Origin: UBA4416 sp943362175
Lineage (GTDB): Bacteria; Bacteroidota; Bacteroidia; B-17B0; Aurantibacillaceae
Direction: 5' to 3'
Length of the DNA: 64,000 nucleotides
Assembly: GCA_943362175.1 (NCBI GenBank)
Contig: CALRIU020000014.1
Coordinates: forward strand, 1 to 64,000
Shown here: positions 20,701 to 29,473 of the stretch, piece after piece
Layout of the letters: each line of letters opens with the position of its first letter
How positions within the stretch are numbered: the first letter of the stretch is position 1
Made by a program: the position numbers and the translations under genes
Notes under the pieces: generated by a model
What the model was told of the DNA's origin: nothing
Database searches by the model: none
Seen by the model: the letters and a program-made list of their open reading frames with translations, nothing else

Positions 20701-21894
20701 CGTGTCCATAATATCATTGATGATGTCGTATACCTTTTTGTTGATGGCTTCCACCGACAGGAGGGAGGTGATTGTTTTCCCGAGATTACTCAGGGCCATC
20801 AGGTCATTCGACAGTAATTCCAGCTGCTTGTTCTTCTGGCTCAGAAGCTCTTTCTCCTTTTCCATCTGCGAAATGCTCACCTGCATTTCCACGCCTTTCA
20901 GCTTCTGCTTATTCTTTTCGCTGAAGTATTCTTCCTTTAAGGAATAATGGTTTCTGAAATGCTCGATAAATTTGGCTGTATTGGCTTGCTTTTCATATAA
21001 GCGCGAAAGCGATTCGTGTGTTTTATAAAGAACCTCTTTGGTGTTGGTTTCCTGCGAAATGCTCAGCGCCTTGTTCAAATGCGCCATGGCATAGTCGAGG
21101 CGGTTCAGGCCCAGGAAGAGATCGCCCAGCTGAAAATTCGTTTCGGCAATCCCCGAGCGGAAGTTGAGCTCCTCGCGGATGCTGAGGCACTCGCGGAATT
21201 GTTTCTCCGCATTGATCATATCACCGGCGGCAAGGTAGATTTTCGCCAGCCCGTCGAGGGCATAGGACTCTACATGCTTGGAGCCCACAAAGCGGGCCAC
21301 TTCCAGCGCGCGCTTTTTCATGGCGATAGAGCGCGGGATATCCTGCAGGTTGAGGTAAGCAGAGCCCAGGCCATCGAGGATGCGGGCCAGCAGATTTTTA
21401 TCGTCCTCTTTCTCGGCCAGCTCAAGCCCTTTGCTGAGGGCATCAATGGCTTTTTGATTTTCGCCCGAGGTATAGTATACCGAGCCGATGCCGTTGAGGG
21501 CATTGGCCTGTGCCAGGATATTTTCGCTCTTTTCCGCCCTGCTGAGCATCTCGTGTGAATATTTCAGGGCATTGTCGTAGTCGGCCAGGAAATAATATGC
21601 ACAAAAAATATGGTAGAGGGCATTGGCCTCATAGGTGGTGTCTTCCTGGGCTTCTGCCAGGGCCAGTGAATCGAACAGGTCTTTTAGTGCATTGTCGTAA
21701 TTTCCAAGCCATACATGGCAGGAGCCGCGGGCGGCAATGGCCTGCGCCCGGAGCTTGTTATCCGGTGATGCAGCCAGTACTTCTTCCGCCAGCCCGATCC
21801 CCGTTTGAGGGTGGCTGCGGCAAATCCCGAATGCTTTTTCGATCTGTATTCCGGCCCGTTGAGGGTCAATGACGCGGTGGTCTGTATCAGGCAT
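17779..21894 (-). CDS. TPR / four-GAF / SpoIIE-type PP2C phosphatase signalling protein
   Basis: A 1371-residue cytoplasmic protein. Residues ~25-330 are TPRs (CHVWLGNYDNALKDLFDSL, NALNGIGSVYYTSG). Then come a coiled coil and four GAF domains (~380-540, 565-730, 755-920, 950-1110), each followed by a coiled coil of the type EERVxERTKEVxxQKE. The C-terminal SpoIIE-like phosphatase (~1150-1371) has its metal residues (SGDFYWIE, VVDCTGHGVPGAFMS, DGMDVAI, IFSDGFVDQFGG). GAF1/GAF3 and GAF2/GAF4 pair by similarity; both GAF2 and GAF4 carry INDNLNEYH and VVPSGEMPSSLLFCP. This suggests duplication of a two-GAF unit. Related proteins dephosphorylate anti-sigma-factor antagonists or report ligand/redox state. 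The partner is not in the window. Confidence 0.92.
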   Translation of the reverse strand: MPDTDHRVIDPQRAGIQIEKAFGICRSHPQTGIGLAEEVLAASPDNKLRAQAIAARGSCHVWLGNYDNALKDLFDSLALAEAQEDTTYEANALYHIFCAYYFLADYDNALKYSHEMLSRAEKSENILAQANALNGIGSVYYTSGENQKAIDALSKGLELAEKEDDKNLLARILDGLGSAYLNLQDIPRSIAMKKRALEVARFVGSKHVESYALDGLAKIYLAAGDMINAEKQFRECLSIREELNFRSGIAETNFQLGDLFLGLNRLDYAMAHLNKALSISQETNTKEVLYKTHESLSRLYEKQANTAKFIEHFRNHYSLKEEYFSEKNKQKLKGVEMQVSISQMEKEKELLSQKNKQLELLSNDLMALSNLGKTITSLLSVEAINKKVYDIINDIMDTGGFGIGVLSADGKELIFPGYIEKGVVLPSSGYELTDTNRLATVCFNQEIDILINDHELESGKYIEKVLKPVMGQPVQSIIYLPLKINSKKLGVITVQSFNKNAYDEYQVNLVKNLAVYCAIAIENATLYEKLEERVSERTREVTQQKLQLEKAQEATRVLNVIGQQIIANTEFDSIFQQLHENVGKLMNADCFSVRIYHPEKREIEYKYSMEKGKLKAPLSVSMDDVDNYSVWCVSHNQEIFINDNLNEYHRYTKKIVVPSGEMPSSLLFCPLTIGDRITGVITVQSFEKNAYLPSHMDILKTLGTYTAIALENANLIEHLEEQVEKRTEMVVSQKEQIEKSFRNNKLLSEIGKEIASTLSVNEIITKVYERVNNLMDATIFGIGIHRPERNDLFFSGSMEKGEKLPDFSYSLNDEKTATLCFRHCREFVINDWENEYSQYVQNSYTAVAGEMPESMIYLPLVSKGKTIGVITVQSFEKNIYKDLHLDTLRSLSVYVGSALENASLYMGMEERVQERTKEVIKQKEEIEKAHDNTRLLSEIGQHIISNINFDSIFGNLHENINKLMNADCFGVRIYDAKKQEIEYKYEIEKGELLEPLTVSMSNEDNFSVWCVKHRKEIFINDNLNEYHKYTKKIVVPSGEMPSSLLFCPMIVGEKVVGVITVQSFEKNAYVPLHMNILKTLASYTGIALENASLVETLEDKVEERTKEVVKQKEIIEETNKHITDSIKYAKRIQEAFLPSEETVTSLLKDAFILYKPKDIVSGDFYWIEKKGNKILFAVVDCTGHGVPGAFMSIIGFNGLNQIVNEYNYTKPSEILTHLNKNISDTLKQKVEDSKIRDGMDVAICSIDLDNNTLEFAGAFSPLFIVRDGAVLKTRGDKHPIGNFVGVSDYEFTNHHIDLLPNDKIYIFSDGFVDQFGGPEGKKLKYNAFRKLLLDNYEKPMPAQKESINTFFEDWRKGYEQIDDVCMIGVSI

Positions 21895-22146
21895 GTGTTT
21901 CGGGGGTTCTTTTTTCTGAAATTCAATTTAGAGAATTATCTTTCTAAAAGCAAAAAAATCGTTGTATGCTTCTTTTTGTTCGTCTAAACCCCAAAATTTT
22001 TCTTTGGAAAAAGAAGCAAAAAAGCAGGATTAGTAGTAAAAACCAACTATTTACCCTGAATATAAAGCAGATAGAATTATCTTCCCGAAAATCCGCGCAT
22101 CTGTATTATGCGTATATTACATAATTAATACATATCAAGTTATTTT

Positions 22147-22926
22147 ATGAGTCCTTACCTCTCTATTCCTTTAGTTTCCTGGGCGGCAGTGGCATTTATC
22201 ATGTTCCTGGTATTTTTGTGGGCCCTGCGCATTAAAAATTATGGTGTTGTGGATGTTTTCTGGGCCTTTGATTTTCTGGTGATTGCGGCCATCACGTGGT
22301 GGCTGGCCGACGGCTTCGCACTTCGCAAACACATCGTCTGTGGCCTGGCGGTTTTATGGAGCCTGCGCCTTGGCTTCTACCTCTCGAAAAGGGTCTTGGG
22401 GCATTTGGATGAGGAGGAGGGCCGCTACAAGCAATTGCGTAGCGAGTGGGGCACCGCCAAATTTTTTGTGTTCTTCCAGATGCAGGCCTTCTCCAATGTC
22501 TTTCTAAGCATTCCTTTCTTTATTATCGCCCTCAATAAAACCGAAGAGCTCTCCATCGTTGAGTACATCGGCGCGGCGCTTTGGCTCCTCTGCATTTGCG
22601 GGGAAGGCCTCGCCGACTGGCAATTACAGCAATTCAAAAAGAACCCGGCCAATAAAGGGAAAGTGTGCCAGGCCGGTTTATGGAATTATTCCAGGCATCC
22701 CAATTATTTTTTCCAGCTCTCCATCTGGATCTCCGTGCTCATTTTTGCCCTGCCAAGCCCTTACGGCTGGCTGGCTGTAGTCTGCCCACTGTCGATCGGC
22801 TTCCTTATCTTTAAGGTGACGGGCATTCCCATGACGGAAGAACAATCCCTGAGAAGCAAAGGCGAAGCCTATAAGGAATACCAGCGCACAACAAGTGTGT
22901 TCGTTCCCCTGCCGAAGAAAAAATAA
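22147..22926 (+). CDS. DUF1295-family membrane protein (steroid 5-alpha-reductase-like fold)
   Basis: A 259-residue integral membrane protein with about six hydrophobic segments. The C-terminal signature (LWNYSRHPNYFFQLSIW, then GIPMTEEQSLRSKGEAYKEYQ) matches the DUF1295/isoprenylcysteine methyltransferase and steroid 5-alpha-reductase superfamily, which contains reductases and methyltransferases of lipid-like substrates. It starts the plus-strand lipid-modification region; the next gene begins 84 bases downstream. DUF1295 genes are often found with COG2907 flavoproteins, DUF1365 and CFA-synthase-like genes in proteobacteria, so a role in acyl-chain reduction or modification is inferred. The actual reaction is unknown. 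Confidence 0.85.
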   Translation: MSPYLSIPLVSWAAVAFIMFLVFLWALRIKNYGVVDVFWAFDFLVIAAITWWLADGFALRKHIVCGLAVLWSLRLGFYLSKRVLGHLDEEEGRYKQLRSEWGTAKFFVFFQMQAFSNVFLSIPFFIIALNKTEELSIVEYIGAALWLLCICGEGLADWQLQQFKKNPANKGKVCQAGLWNYSRHPNYFFQLSIWISVLIFALPSPYGWLAVVCPLSIGFLIFKVTGIPMTEEQSLRSKGEAYKEYQRTTSVFVPLPKKK

Positions 22927-23009
22927 TGTAAAAGGGAAAAAAGGAAGATGGAAAAAGGGTTGCATATATTTTCCATTTTACATGCTTCCATTTTCCATAT
23001 TCAAAAACT

Positions 23010-24050
23010 ATGTGGTATAATTCCTTACTAGAGAAAAACAAAATTCCCGATTCCCTTATCCGGGTGGGTATCCGTAAATTATTAAAGCAGCGCTTACAAG
23101 ATGAGCATAAGGGCAATGTGGAAGCACAGCAGGCGCACCTGATGGCGCTGATTGATGAACTGAAAGCGACACCCAGCATCGCCATCAATACACAGGAGGC
23201 CAATGAGCAGCATTACGAAGTGCCCACGGAGTTTTACCAATATTGCCTCGGGAAGCATTTGAAATACAGCAGCGGCTACTGGAAGCCGGGTGTGACGGAT
23301 ATCGATACTTCGGAAAAAGACATGCTGGAGCTTACCTGCGAACGGGCGGAATTGAAAGAAGGGCAGCAGGTGCTGGAGCTTGGTTGCGGCTGGGGCTCGT
23401 TGTCCTTGTTTATGGCCGCTAAATTCCCGAAGAGCATCTTTACCGTTGTGTCCAATTCGCGGACCCAAAAGCAGTATATCGATGAGCAGGCCCGGCAGCG
23501 CGGGATCACCAACCTGACGGTGATCACCAACAACATCAATGATTTTCGTCTCGATCAAACTTTCGACCGCATTGTGTCGGTGGAAATGTTTGAGCACATG
23601 CGCAACTACCAAAAGCTGATGAAGCTTGTGGCGGATCTTCTGAAACCGGCTGGGAAATTATTCGTGCATATTTTCACGCATAAGGAGTATGCCTATAAGT
23701 TTGAAGTGATAGATGAGAGCGATTGGATGAGTAAATATTTTTTCACCGGGGGCATCATGCCGAGCGACGATCTGCTCCTGTATTTCAATGAGCACCTGTC
23801 GATTGAAAAACACTGGCATGTGAGCGGGATGCATTACAGCAAAACCTCGGAGGCCTGGCTGCAGAATATGGATAAGCACAAAGCGCAGATCATGCCTTTG
23901 TTTGAAACTACCTATGGAAAAGACCAGGCACTGAAATGGTGGGTCTACTGGCGCATTTTCTACATGGCCTGTGCCGAGCTCTGGGCGTATAAGGGTGGTG
24001 AGGAATGGATCGTAAGCCATTACTTATTTCAAAAAAAAGGAATTTCATAA
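23010..24050 (+). CDS. SAM-dependent methyltransferase, CFA-synthase family
   Basis: A 346-residue methyltransferase. The SAM-binding glycine motif is VLELGCGWGSLSLFMA; the preceding YSSGYWKPG and the downstream SVEMFEHM are characteristic of the cyclopropane/mycolic acid synthase family. Members transfer a methyl group to the double bond of a phospholipid acyl chain and work at the inner membrane. It differs clearly from the second family member at 26608, so the two are not recent duplicates and may carry out different methylations. The flavoprotein gene begins 21 bases after it, which indicates one operon. Assignment to this family is firm; product (cyclopropane, methylene, methyl-branched or furan precursor) is open. 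Confidence 0.87.
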   Translation: MWYNSLLEKNKIPDSLIRVGIRKLLKQRLQDEHKGNVEAQQAHLMALIDELKATPSIAINTQEANEQHYEVPTEFYQYCLGKHLKYSSGYWKPGVTDIDTSEKDMLELTCERAELKEGQQVLELGCGWGSLSLFMAAKFPKSIFTVVSNSRTQKQYIDEQARQRGITNLTVITNNINDFRLDQTFDRIVSVEMFEHMRNYQKLMKLVADLLKPAGKLFVHIFTHKEYAYKFEVIDESDWMSKYFFTGGIMPSDDLLLYFNEHLSIEKHWHVSGMHYSKTSEAWLQNMDKHKAQIMPLFETTYGKDQALKWWVYWRIFYMACAELWAYKGGEEWIVSHYLFQKKGIS

Positions 24051-24071
24051 ACCGTGACACGTATTCATTAA

Positions 24072-25319
24072 ATGCAAACAGCAGCGATTATAGGAACAGG
24101 AATAGCCGGGATGGGCTGCGCACATATATTGCAGCACCGCTATGACCTCAGCATCTTTGAAAAGAACAGTTACATCGGGGGGCACACCAATACCGTTTCG
24201 GTGGAGGAGGAAGGAAAGCAGGTATACATGGATACTGGTTTTATGGTGTTTAACTTCGAAACGTATCCGAACCTTTGCCGGCTCTTTGAAGAGATCAAAG
24301 CGCCGATCAAAAAAACAGACATGTCCTTTAGTGTGCAGCATGTGCCTACAGGCCTTGAATACTGCGGCTCCGGGCTGAACGGCCTGTTTGCCCAGCGCAA
24401 AAATATCTTCAGTCCGGCGTACATCAGAATGCTGATGGAGATCACGCGCTTTAATAAGATCAGCGTGGAGATCCTGGATAAGCCGGAGTATGCCAACCAT
24501 TCGCTGGCCGACTACATCAAAGAATTTAAGTTCAGCGAAGCAATGCTCCTGAAATACCTGGTACCGATGAGCTCGGCGGTATGGAGCACACCGATGGATA
24601 AAATGCTGGACTTTCCTGCCGTGACGCTGATCCGCTTTTTTAAGAACCACGGCTTCCTGGGATTGAACACGCAGCACCAGTGGTACACCCTGCAGAATGG
24701 CAGCCAGGCTTACCGCGAGATCCTCATCAAACCCTTTAAAGACAAAGTGCAGGTAAACAATGCTGCGCTGAGCGTGAAACGCCTTCCCGGCGGGAAGGCC
24801 CTCGTGACCACGGTCAATGGCCGGCAACAGGAATTTGACAAAGTGATCTTTGCGGCTCATGCCAACGAGACCCTGAGCCTGTTATCCGAACCGACTGCCG
24901 ATGAGCAACGCTTGCTGTCGGTGTTCCACTACGAAAAAAATAAAGCCACGGTGCATACGGATGAATCCGTTATGCCGAAGAACAAACGTACCTGGAGCAG
25001 CTGGAATTACCGCATCGAAGAACGTAACGGAAAACAGGTGCCGACAACGATCTACTGGATGAACCGCTTGCAGGGAGTCTCTGATAAAAAGAATTACTTC
25101 GTGTCGATCAATGCCATCCCCGAAAGCATCGCTCCGGAGAAACTGATCCGCGAAATTGATTATGAGCATCCCTTGTTTGATGTGGCGGCGATCAGGGCGC
25201 AGGATGAATTATACAAGCTGAATGCAGGTGGGCCTTTGTATTTTTGTGGAAGCTATTTTAAATATGGCTTTCATGAAGATGCGTATAAGAGCGCGGTGGA
25301 TTTATGTAAGGGAATGTAA
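24072..25319 (+). CDS. COG2907-type FAD/NAD(P)-binding oxidoreductase
   Basis: A 415-residue flavoprotein. The N-terminal FAD motif AIIGTGIAGMGCAHIL is followed by the conserved IFEKNSYIGGHTNTV and DTGFMVFN. A C-terminal GPLYFCGSYFKYGFHEDAY segment closes the FAD site. This is the amine-oxidase-like family often annotated as a cyclopropane/cyclopropene fatty acid synthesis flavoprotein. In Rhodobacter sphaeroides a flavoprotein encoded beside a CFA-type methylase (UfaD) desaturates a methylated acyl chain on the way to furan fatty acids. By context (methyltransferases on both sides, DUF1365 downstream) a similar acyl-chain desaturation is inferred, not shown. Confidence 0.85.
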   Translation: MQTAAIIGTGIAGMGCAHILQHRYDLSIFEKNSYIGGHTNTVSVEEEGKQVYMDTGFMVFNFETYPNLCRLFEEIKAPIKKTDMSFSVQHVPTGLEYCGSGLNGLFAQRKNIFSPAYIRMLMEITRFNKISVEILDKPEYANHSLADYIKEFKFSEAMLLKYLVPMSSAVWSTPMDKMLDFPAVTLIRFFKNHGFLGLNTQHQWYTLQNGSQAYREILIKPFKDKVQVNNAALSVKRLPGGKALVTTVNGRQQEFDKVIFAAHANETLSLLSEPTADEQRLLSVFHYEKNKATVHTDESVMPKNKRTWSSWNYRIEERNGKQVPTTIYWMNRLQGVSDKKNYFVSINAIPESIAPEKLIREIDYEHPLFDVAAIRAQDELYKLNAGGPLYFCGSYFKYGFHEDAYKSAVDLCKGM

Positions 25320-25369
25320 AAGGTAAGAGGGAAAATGTAAACAAAGGTTAACCCCTAAATTTATATAAT

Positions 25370-25738
25370 ATGAACAAGAAGACACAGGAACTTTTAGACC
25401 GGACCTTTTTCTTTGGAGTTAATACGTTGAAATTTTTAAAAACACTCCCTGATGATTTTGTTTACAGAATCCCGAAGGGTCAGGTGGGGAGATCGTGCGG
25501 TTGCGTTGGTGCGAATTACGAAGAAGCTCAAGGTGCCGTTTCAAAAGGAGATTTCCCGAATAAAATAGGCATTAGTTACAAGGAAGCCAGGGAAACGCTT
25601 TATTGGTTGTGGATTTTAGAACAATTGTATGACGAACCTGTTTACCGGAAAGACTTTCAGTTCTTTATAAAAGAGGTCCAGGAATTAGAAAATATTTTCG
25701 CAGCCATCAAAAAACCATCGAGAGATAATCCGAATTAG
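25370..25738 (+). CDS. Four-helix-bundle protein (S23/IVP family)
   Basis: A 122-residue all-alpha protein of the family first found within 23S rRNA intervening sequences, and common as free genes in Bacteroidota. The typical features are present: an N-terminal LLDRTFFFGVNTLKFLKTLP helix, the central SCGCVGANYEEAQGA (family RSxxSIxANxxEA), DFPNKIGISYKEARETLYWL, and a C-terminal helix ending the bundle. Its function is unknown; a nucleic-acid or rRNA link has been suggested for the family. It lies in the middle of a lipid-modification operon, 50 bases after the flavoprotein and 50 before the DUF1365 gene, and its neighbours are more GC-rich, which suggests later insertion. Confidence 0.85.
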   Translation: MNKKTQELLDRTFFFGVNTLKFLKTLPDDFVYRIPKGQVGRSCGCVGANYEEAQGAVSKGDFPNKIGISYKEARETLYWLWILEQLYDEPVYRKDFQFFIKEVQELENIFAAIKKPSRDNPN

Positions 25739-25788
25739 TCATTTACAGTTTATCCCATGTTTCTTATTCCATTTTCACTTTTACATTC

Positions 25789-26586
25789 ATGAACTCCTGT
25801 CTCTATAAAGCAACCGTTATGCACCATAGGCTTGCTCCCAAAAAGCATCGCTTCCATTATAAGGTGTTCCTGTTTTATATTGACCTCGATGAGCTGGAAC
25901 TCCTGAAGAAAAAGTTATTCCTGTTCAGCCACAACCGCTTTAATATGTTCAGTTTTCGCGATCAGGAGCATTTGCAATTGCCCATAGATGCCCCGGATAC
26001 AGGTAAAAGCACCAAAGCGCATTTGCTGGATTACTTAAAACAGAATGGAGTGGATAGTCCTGTTGAGAAGATCATGTGCCTCACCAACCTCAATATCCTG
26101 GGCTATAACTTCAACCCGGTGTCTTTCTATTTTGTGTTCGGTGCAAATCATCAGCCCCTGTGCAGCGTGGCTGAGGTAAGCAATACCTTCCGTGAAATGA
26201 AACCCTATTTTCTCGGAACCGAAAACCTCTACGGGCAAAAATTTCACCTGAATACCACGAAGTATTTTTACGTCTCTCCTTTTTTCGATCACGACGCCAA
26301 TTTTGATTTTAACCTTCACGTTCCAGGCGAAACGCTCAATATCCGGATCGACACCTTCAATAAAGAAGAGCGCGTTTTCATCAGCACGCTGACGGGCGTG
26401 AAAAAAGCCTTAAGCAATGGAACCCTGTTGTGGTACAGTATCCGCTTTCCTTTTCTGACACTGAGAATCATGACCCTCATTCATTGGAATGCCTTGCTCC
26501 TGTGGTTCAGGAAGATTCCCTATCATAAAAAAAACGACTTATTGAATCTGCAAAAAGACGTGCATCGTAAATACAACAAAAAATAA
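25789..26586 (+). CDS. DUF1365 family protein
   Basis: A 265-residue protein. The family signatures are visible: LYKATVMHHRLAPKKHRFHY at the N-terminus, then FNPVSFYFVF, SVAEVSNTFREM and a C-terminal FPFLTLRIMTLIHWNAL that is probably membrane-associated. DUF1365 genes nearly always sit beside COG2907 flavoproteins and CFA-like methyltransferases, as here. The biochemical role is not established; involvement in furan fatty acid formation in Rhodobacter sphaeroides is a possibility raised by gene context. It is 22 bases upstream of the second methyltransferase, so the two are likely co-transcribed. Confidence 0.87.
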   Translation: MNSCLYKATVMHHRLAPKKHRFHYKVFLFYIDLDELELLKKKLFLFSHNRFNMFSFRDQEHLQLPIDAPDTGKSTKAHLLDYLKQNGVDSPVEKIMCLTNLNILGYNFNPVSFYFVFGANHQPLCSVAEVSNTFREMKPYFLGTENLYGQKFHLNTTKYFYVSPFFDHDANFDFNLHVPGETLNIRIDTFNKEERVFISTLTGVKKALSNGTLLWYSIRFPFLTLRIMTLIHWNALLLWFRKIPYHKKNDLLNLQKDVHRKYNKK

Positions 26587-26607
26587 AAAAATAGATTATA
26601 TTCGTAT

Positions 26608-27846
26608 ATGTCAACATCGCTTAGCATAACCAGGCCCAAAGAAGGTTTTTACCAGAAAGTGATTTTAGGATTGCTCTCTAAAATGCCCCTTGGAAAAGCA
26701 GTGATTAGCCTGCCTGACGGATCGGAGATGGCCATCGGCAATGGGGAAGGAATCAGCTGCCGCATTCGTATTCAGAGCCCGCTTTTTTTTAAGCGTTGTG
26801 TCTTATATGGCGATATCGGTTTCGGTGAAGCCTATGTAGACGGCGATTGGGATACGGACAATATCACCAACGTGATTAAATGGTTTCTGCTCAATGTGGA
26901 TCATGCACCGACGGTTTCCGGAAGTAGTGCAAAATCGCTGGTGCTGAATCTTTTAAAAGCGGTCAACAAATTATACCATATAAAGCGCAGCAATAGCCTC
27001 AGCGGCTCGCGAAAGAACATTTCCGAGCATTACGATCTCAATAATGATTTCTTTGCCCTTTTCCTTGATCCGACAATGACCTACTCATCGGCCTATTACA
27101 CAAGAGAGGACATGACGCTGGAAGAGGCACAGCTGGAGAAATACGACAGGCTCTGCAGGCAGCTGCACCTGAAGCCCGCCGACCATGTCCTGGAAATCGG
27201 CAGCGGCTGGGGAGGCAATGCCATATACATGGCGAAAACCTATGGCTGCAAGGTAACCACGCTCACCATTTCGGAAGAGCAGTATAAGCTTGCGAAAGAG
27301 CGTATTGCCAAAGAGCATCTGGAAGATAAAATTACCATCCTCGTAAAAGATTACCGCCTCATGGAAGGCAGCTTCGATAAAATCGTTTCTATCGAAATGC
27401 TGGAGGCGGTGGGTGCGGAATACTACAATGAGTATTTCAAAAAATGCAGCGATCTGCTCAAAAAGGATGGGATCTTTGCCATCCAGGTGATTACCTGCCC
27501 TGACTCACGCTTCGAGAGCCTGAAGAACGGTGTGGACTGGATTCAGAAACATATTTTCCCCGGCTCCTTATTACCTTCGGTGGGAGCCATTAACCAGGCG
27601 ATAAACAGCACGAGCAACCTCACGCTGGTCGATCTTAAAGATATTGGCCTCGATTATGCGCATACCCTCCACGTGTGGTATACAACCTTCAACGAAAAAC
27701 TGGAGCAGGTCAAACAACTGGGCTTCGACGATTATTTCATCCGTAAATGGAACTATTACCTGTGCTATTGTGAAGCGGCTTTCGCTATGCGCAACATCAA
27801 CGTGATGCAATTGGTGTATACGAGGCCGAATAATGTAGGAAGGTAA
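26608..27846 (+). CDS. Cyclopropane-fatty-acyl-phospholipid synthase-like methyltransferase
   Basis: A 412-residue protein with the classic two-part layout: an N-terminal lipid-binding domain (~1-120, SPLFFKRCVLYGDIGFGEAY) and a SAM-dependent catalytic domain (YDLNNDFFALFLD, YSSAYY, VLEIGSGWGGNAIYMAKTY, SIEMLEAVG, QVITCPDSRF, FPGSLLPS). Residues GSGWGG bind SAM. Chemistry: transfer of a methyl group to an unsaturated phospholipid chain to form a cyclopropane, or in the UfaM-like branch a methylated alkene. It closes the plus-strand operon; the next gene is convergent. The N-terminal domain, absent in the 346-residue enzyme, makes this the better candidate for the first methylation step. Confidence 0.9.
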   Translation: MSTSLSITRPKEGFYQKVILGLLSKMPLGKAVISLPDGSEMAIGNGEGISCRIRIQSPLFFKRCVLYGDIGFGEAYVDGDWDTDNITNVIKWFLLNVDHAPTVSGSSAKSLVLNLLKAVNKLYHIKRSNSLSGSRKNISEHYDLNNDFFALFLDPTMTYSSAYYTREDMTLEEAQLEKYDRLCRQLHLKPADHVLEIGSGWGGNAIYMAKTYGCKVTTLTISEEQYKLAKERIAKEHLEDKITILVKDYRLMEGSFDKIVSIEMLEAVGAEYYNEYFKKCSDLLKKDGIFAIQVITCPDSRFESLKNGVDWIQKHIFPGSLLPSVGAINQAINSTSNLTLVDLKDIGLDYAHTLHVWYTTFNEKLEQVKQLGFDDYFIRKWNYYLCYCEAAFAMRNINVMQLVYTRPNNVGR

Positions 27847-27952
27847 TGGAAAAGGTAAGAGGGAAAACGGAAAGGTGTTGGAGTAATGCTTATTTTTTAT
27901 TCGATATCCGAATAGGATGAAGATCCATCTGACATCTTCCCTTTTCCATGGC

Positions 27953-29302
27953 TCATGCCTTTTTCCCTTTTCCCTCTTCTTTAAATCTCAGAAAGATCAG
28001 AGCTGCCAGGAAGCAGAGTCCGAAGCCTAGCAAGCCGTTGAGGCGAATCCCGAAATCGTTGCCGACGTCTTTACCGTAGTTGAGAGACATCACAAAAAGT
28101 GCCGTGCCCATCGTCTGGGCAATCTTCACAAAAAAATACCTCACGGCGAAATAGAGCGCGCCTTTATTCTCGCCGGTATCATCGCTGTCTTTCTGAACGA
28201 TCTCCGAAAGAATGGCATTGGGCAGGATATTGAGCGAGGCCAGTGGAATAGCCGCGAGGCCTATCAGGAGGAAGATCTGTTTTTCAGGGCCTAAAGGAAA
28301 TTTTCCGAGGTAATAGATGCCCAAAAAGATGAAGGAGAGCAGGACAAGGGAGATAAACACAATTTGTTTTTTGCCGGTTTTTTTCACAAGCAAATTAATG
28401 ATGGGATAAAAGATAAAGGAAACCAATACCATCGTCATCATCAGCTTATTCCCAAGCGCTTCCGGCAGCTGTAGCAGCACCTTGAGAAAATAAAGCAGGC
28501 CCGAGGTAATGAGCGTCACGGCAATGAAATAGGAAAAGTCGGCCACGATGAAGAGCAGAAAATTACGGTTCTTAAGGGCTTGCCGCAAAGCCTGCATCAG
28601 TGGTACCGAGTGCGGAACCGCCCTGGAATACTGCTTTTCGTTGATGGCGAGTACCGGGATCAGCAAAGCGATGCCGGCTAACAGGGCAAAAGCTACCACG
28701 GAGATCTGTAAAGCTGCCAGGCGCGTTTCCACGCCGAACTGGTTTTGCATGAGGTCGGTTACATTGAACACGTTGGAGCCAATACCGATCCCTACCACAA
28801 AGCCCACCGACTGCCAGGTGGAAAGCTTCACTTTTTCTGCGGAAGAGGGTGACACCTCCGGAAGCAGGGCATAATAGGGAATCACATAAGAGGTGGTAGA
28901 GATATAGAAGAGAACGAGCATCACCACCAGCCAGGCAATGTTGACCCCCGATTCATAATGATTTAAGGGAAAAAAAATAAGGCAGCAGAACACAACCGAA
29001 GGCAAAATCGCTTTTTTCATCAGCGGGATGCGCCGGCCATTCGGGTTTCTGCTACGATCGCTCAGCTGGGCAATGAACGGATCGTACACCGCATCAATGA
29101 AACGGCTACTGGTGGTGACAATTGTCATAACATTAAAGATGCCGAAAATGACAACCTGTGTGATCAGGGGGGGTAATCCGCTGGTTTCGGGCGGCACATA
29201 AAGGTAAACCAGGATCACACTGATGATGTTGATGAGGATGCTGTAACCCATCATGCCAAACGCATAGGCTATCTGTTTGGAAAGGGGCAGGACTGGATTC
29301 AC
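27953..29302 (-). CDS. MFS transporter, glycoside-pentoside-hexuronide-like
   Basis: A 449-residue membrane protein with about 12 hydrophobic helices. The N-terminal half has AYAFGMMGYSILIN and RFIDAVYDPFIAQLSDRSRNPNGRRIP, the latter being the loop 2-3 signature of the MelB-like (MFS_2) transporters. Proteins of this type near CFA/DUF1365 gene sets are presumed to transport lipid-linked or unknown solutes; some eukaryotic relatives (Mfsd2) move lysophospholipids, so a lipid substrate is conceivable here. It is transcribed toward the methyltransferase operon and is separate from it. Substrate and direction are unknown. Confidence 0.85.
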   Translation of the reverse strand: MNPVLPLSKQIAYAFGMMGYSILINIISVILVYLYVPPETSGLPPLITQVVIFGIFNVMTIVTTSSRFIDAVYDPFIAQLSDRSRNPNGRRIPLMKKAILPSVVFCCLIFFPLNHYESGVNIAWLVVMLVLFYISTTSYVIPYYALLPEVSPSSAEKVKLSTWQSVGFVVGIGIGSNVFNVTDLMQNQFGVETRLAALQISVVAFALLAGIALLIPVLAINEKQYSRAVPHSVPLMQALRQALKNRNFLLFIVADFSYFIAVTLITSGLLYFLKVLLQLPEALGNKLMMTMVLVSFIFYPIINLLVKKTGKKQIVFISLVLLSFIFLGIYYLGKFPLGPEKQIFLLIGLAAIPLASLNILPNAILSEIVQKDSDDTGENKGALYFAVRYFFVKIAQTMGTALFVMSLNYGKDVGNDFGIRLNGLLGFGLCFLAALIFLRFKEEGKGKKA

Positions 29303-29473
29303 GGGATAAAATTAACCATTCCTTTAACTTTCACTGTAGATATTTTTCCCCTGTTTTACAACTTTTAACGTATCAAATTGTTTTAGTTGATGAAATGTAA
29401 CATAATTTTGCTCTATCAAATTTTCTTAAAGCAACTGGTATAGAATTGTATTTACACTTTCAAACCCAATTTT

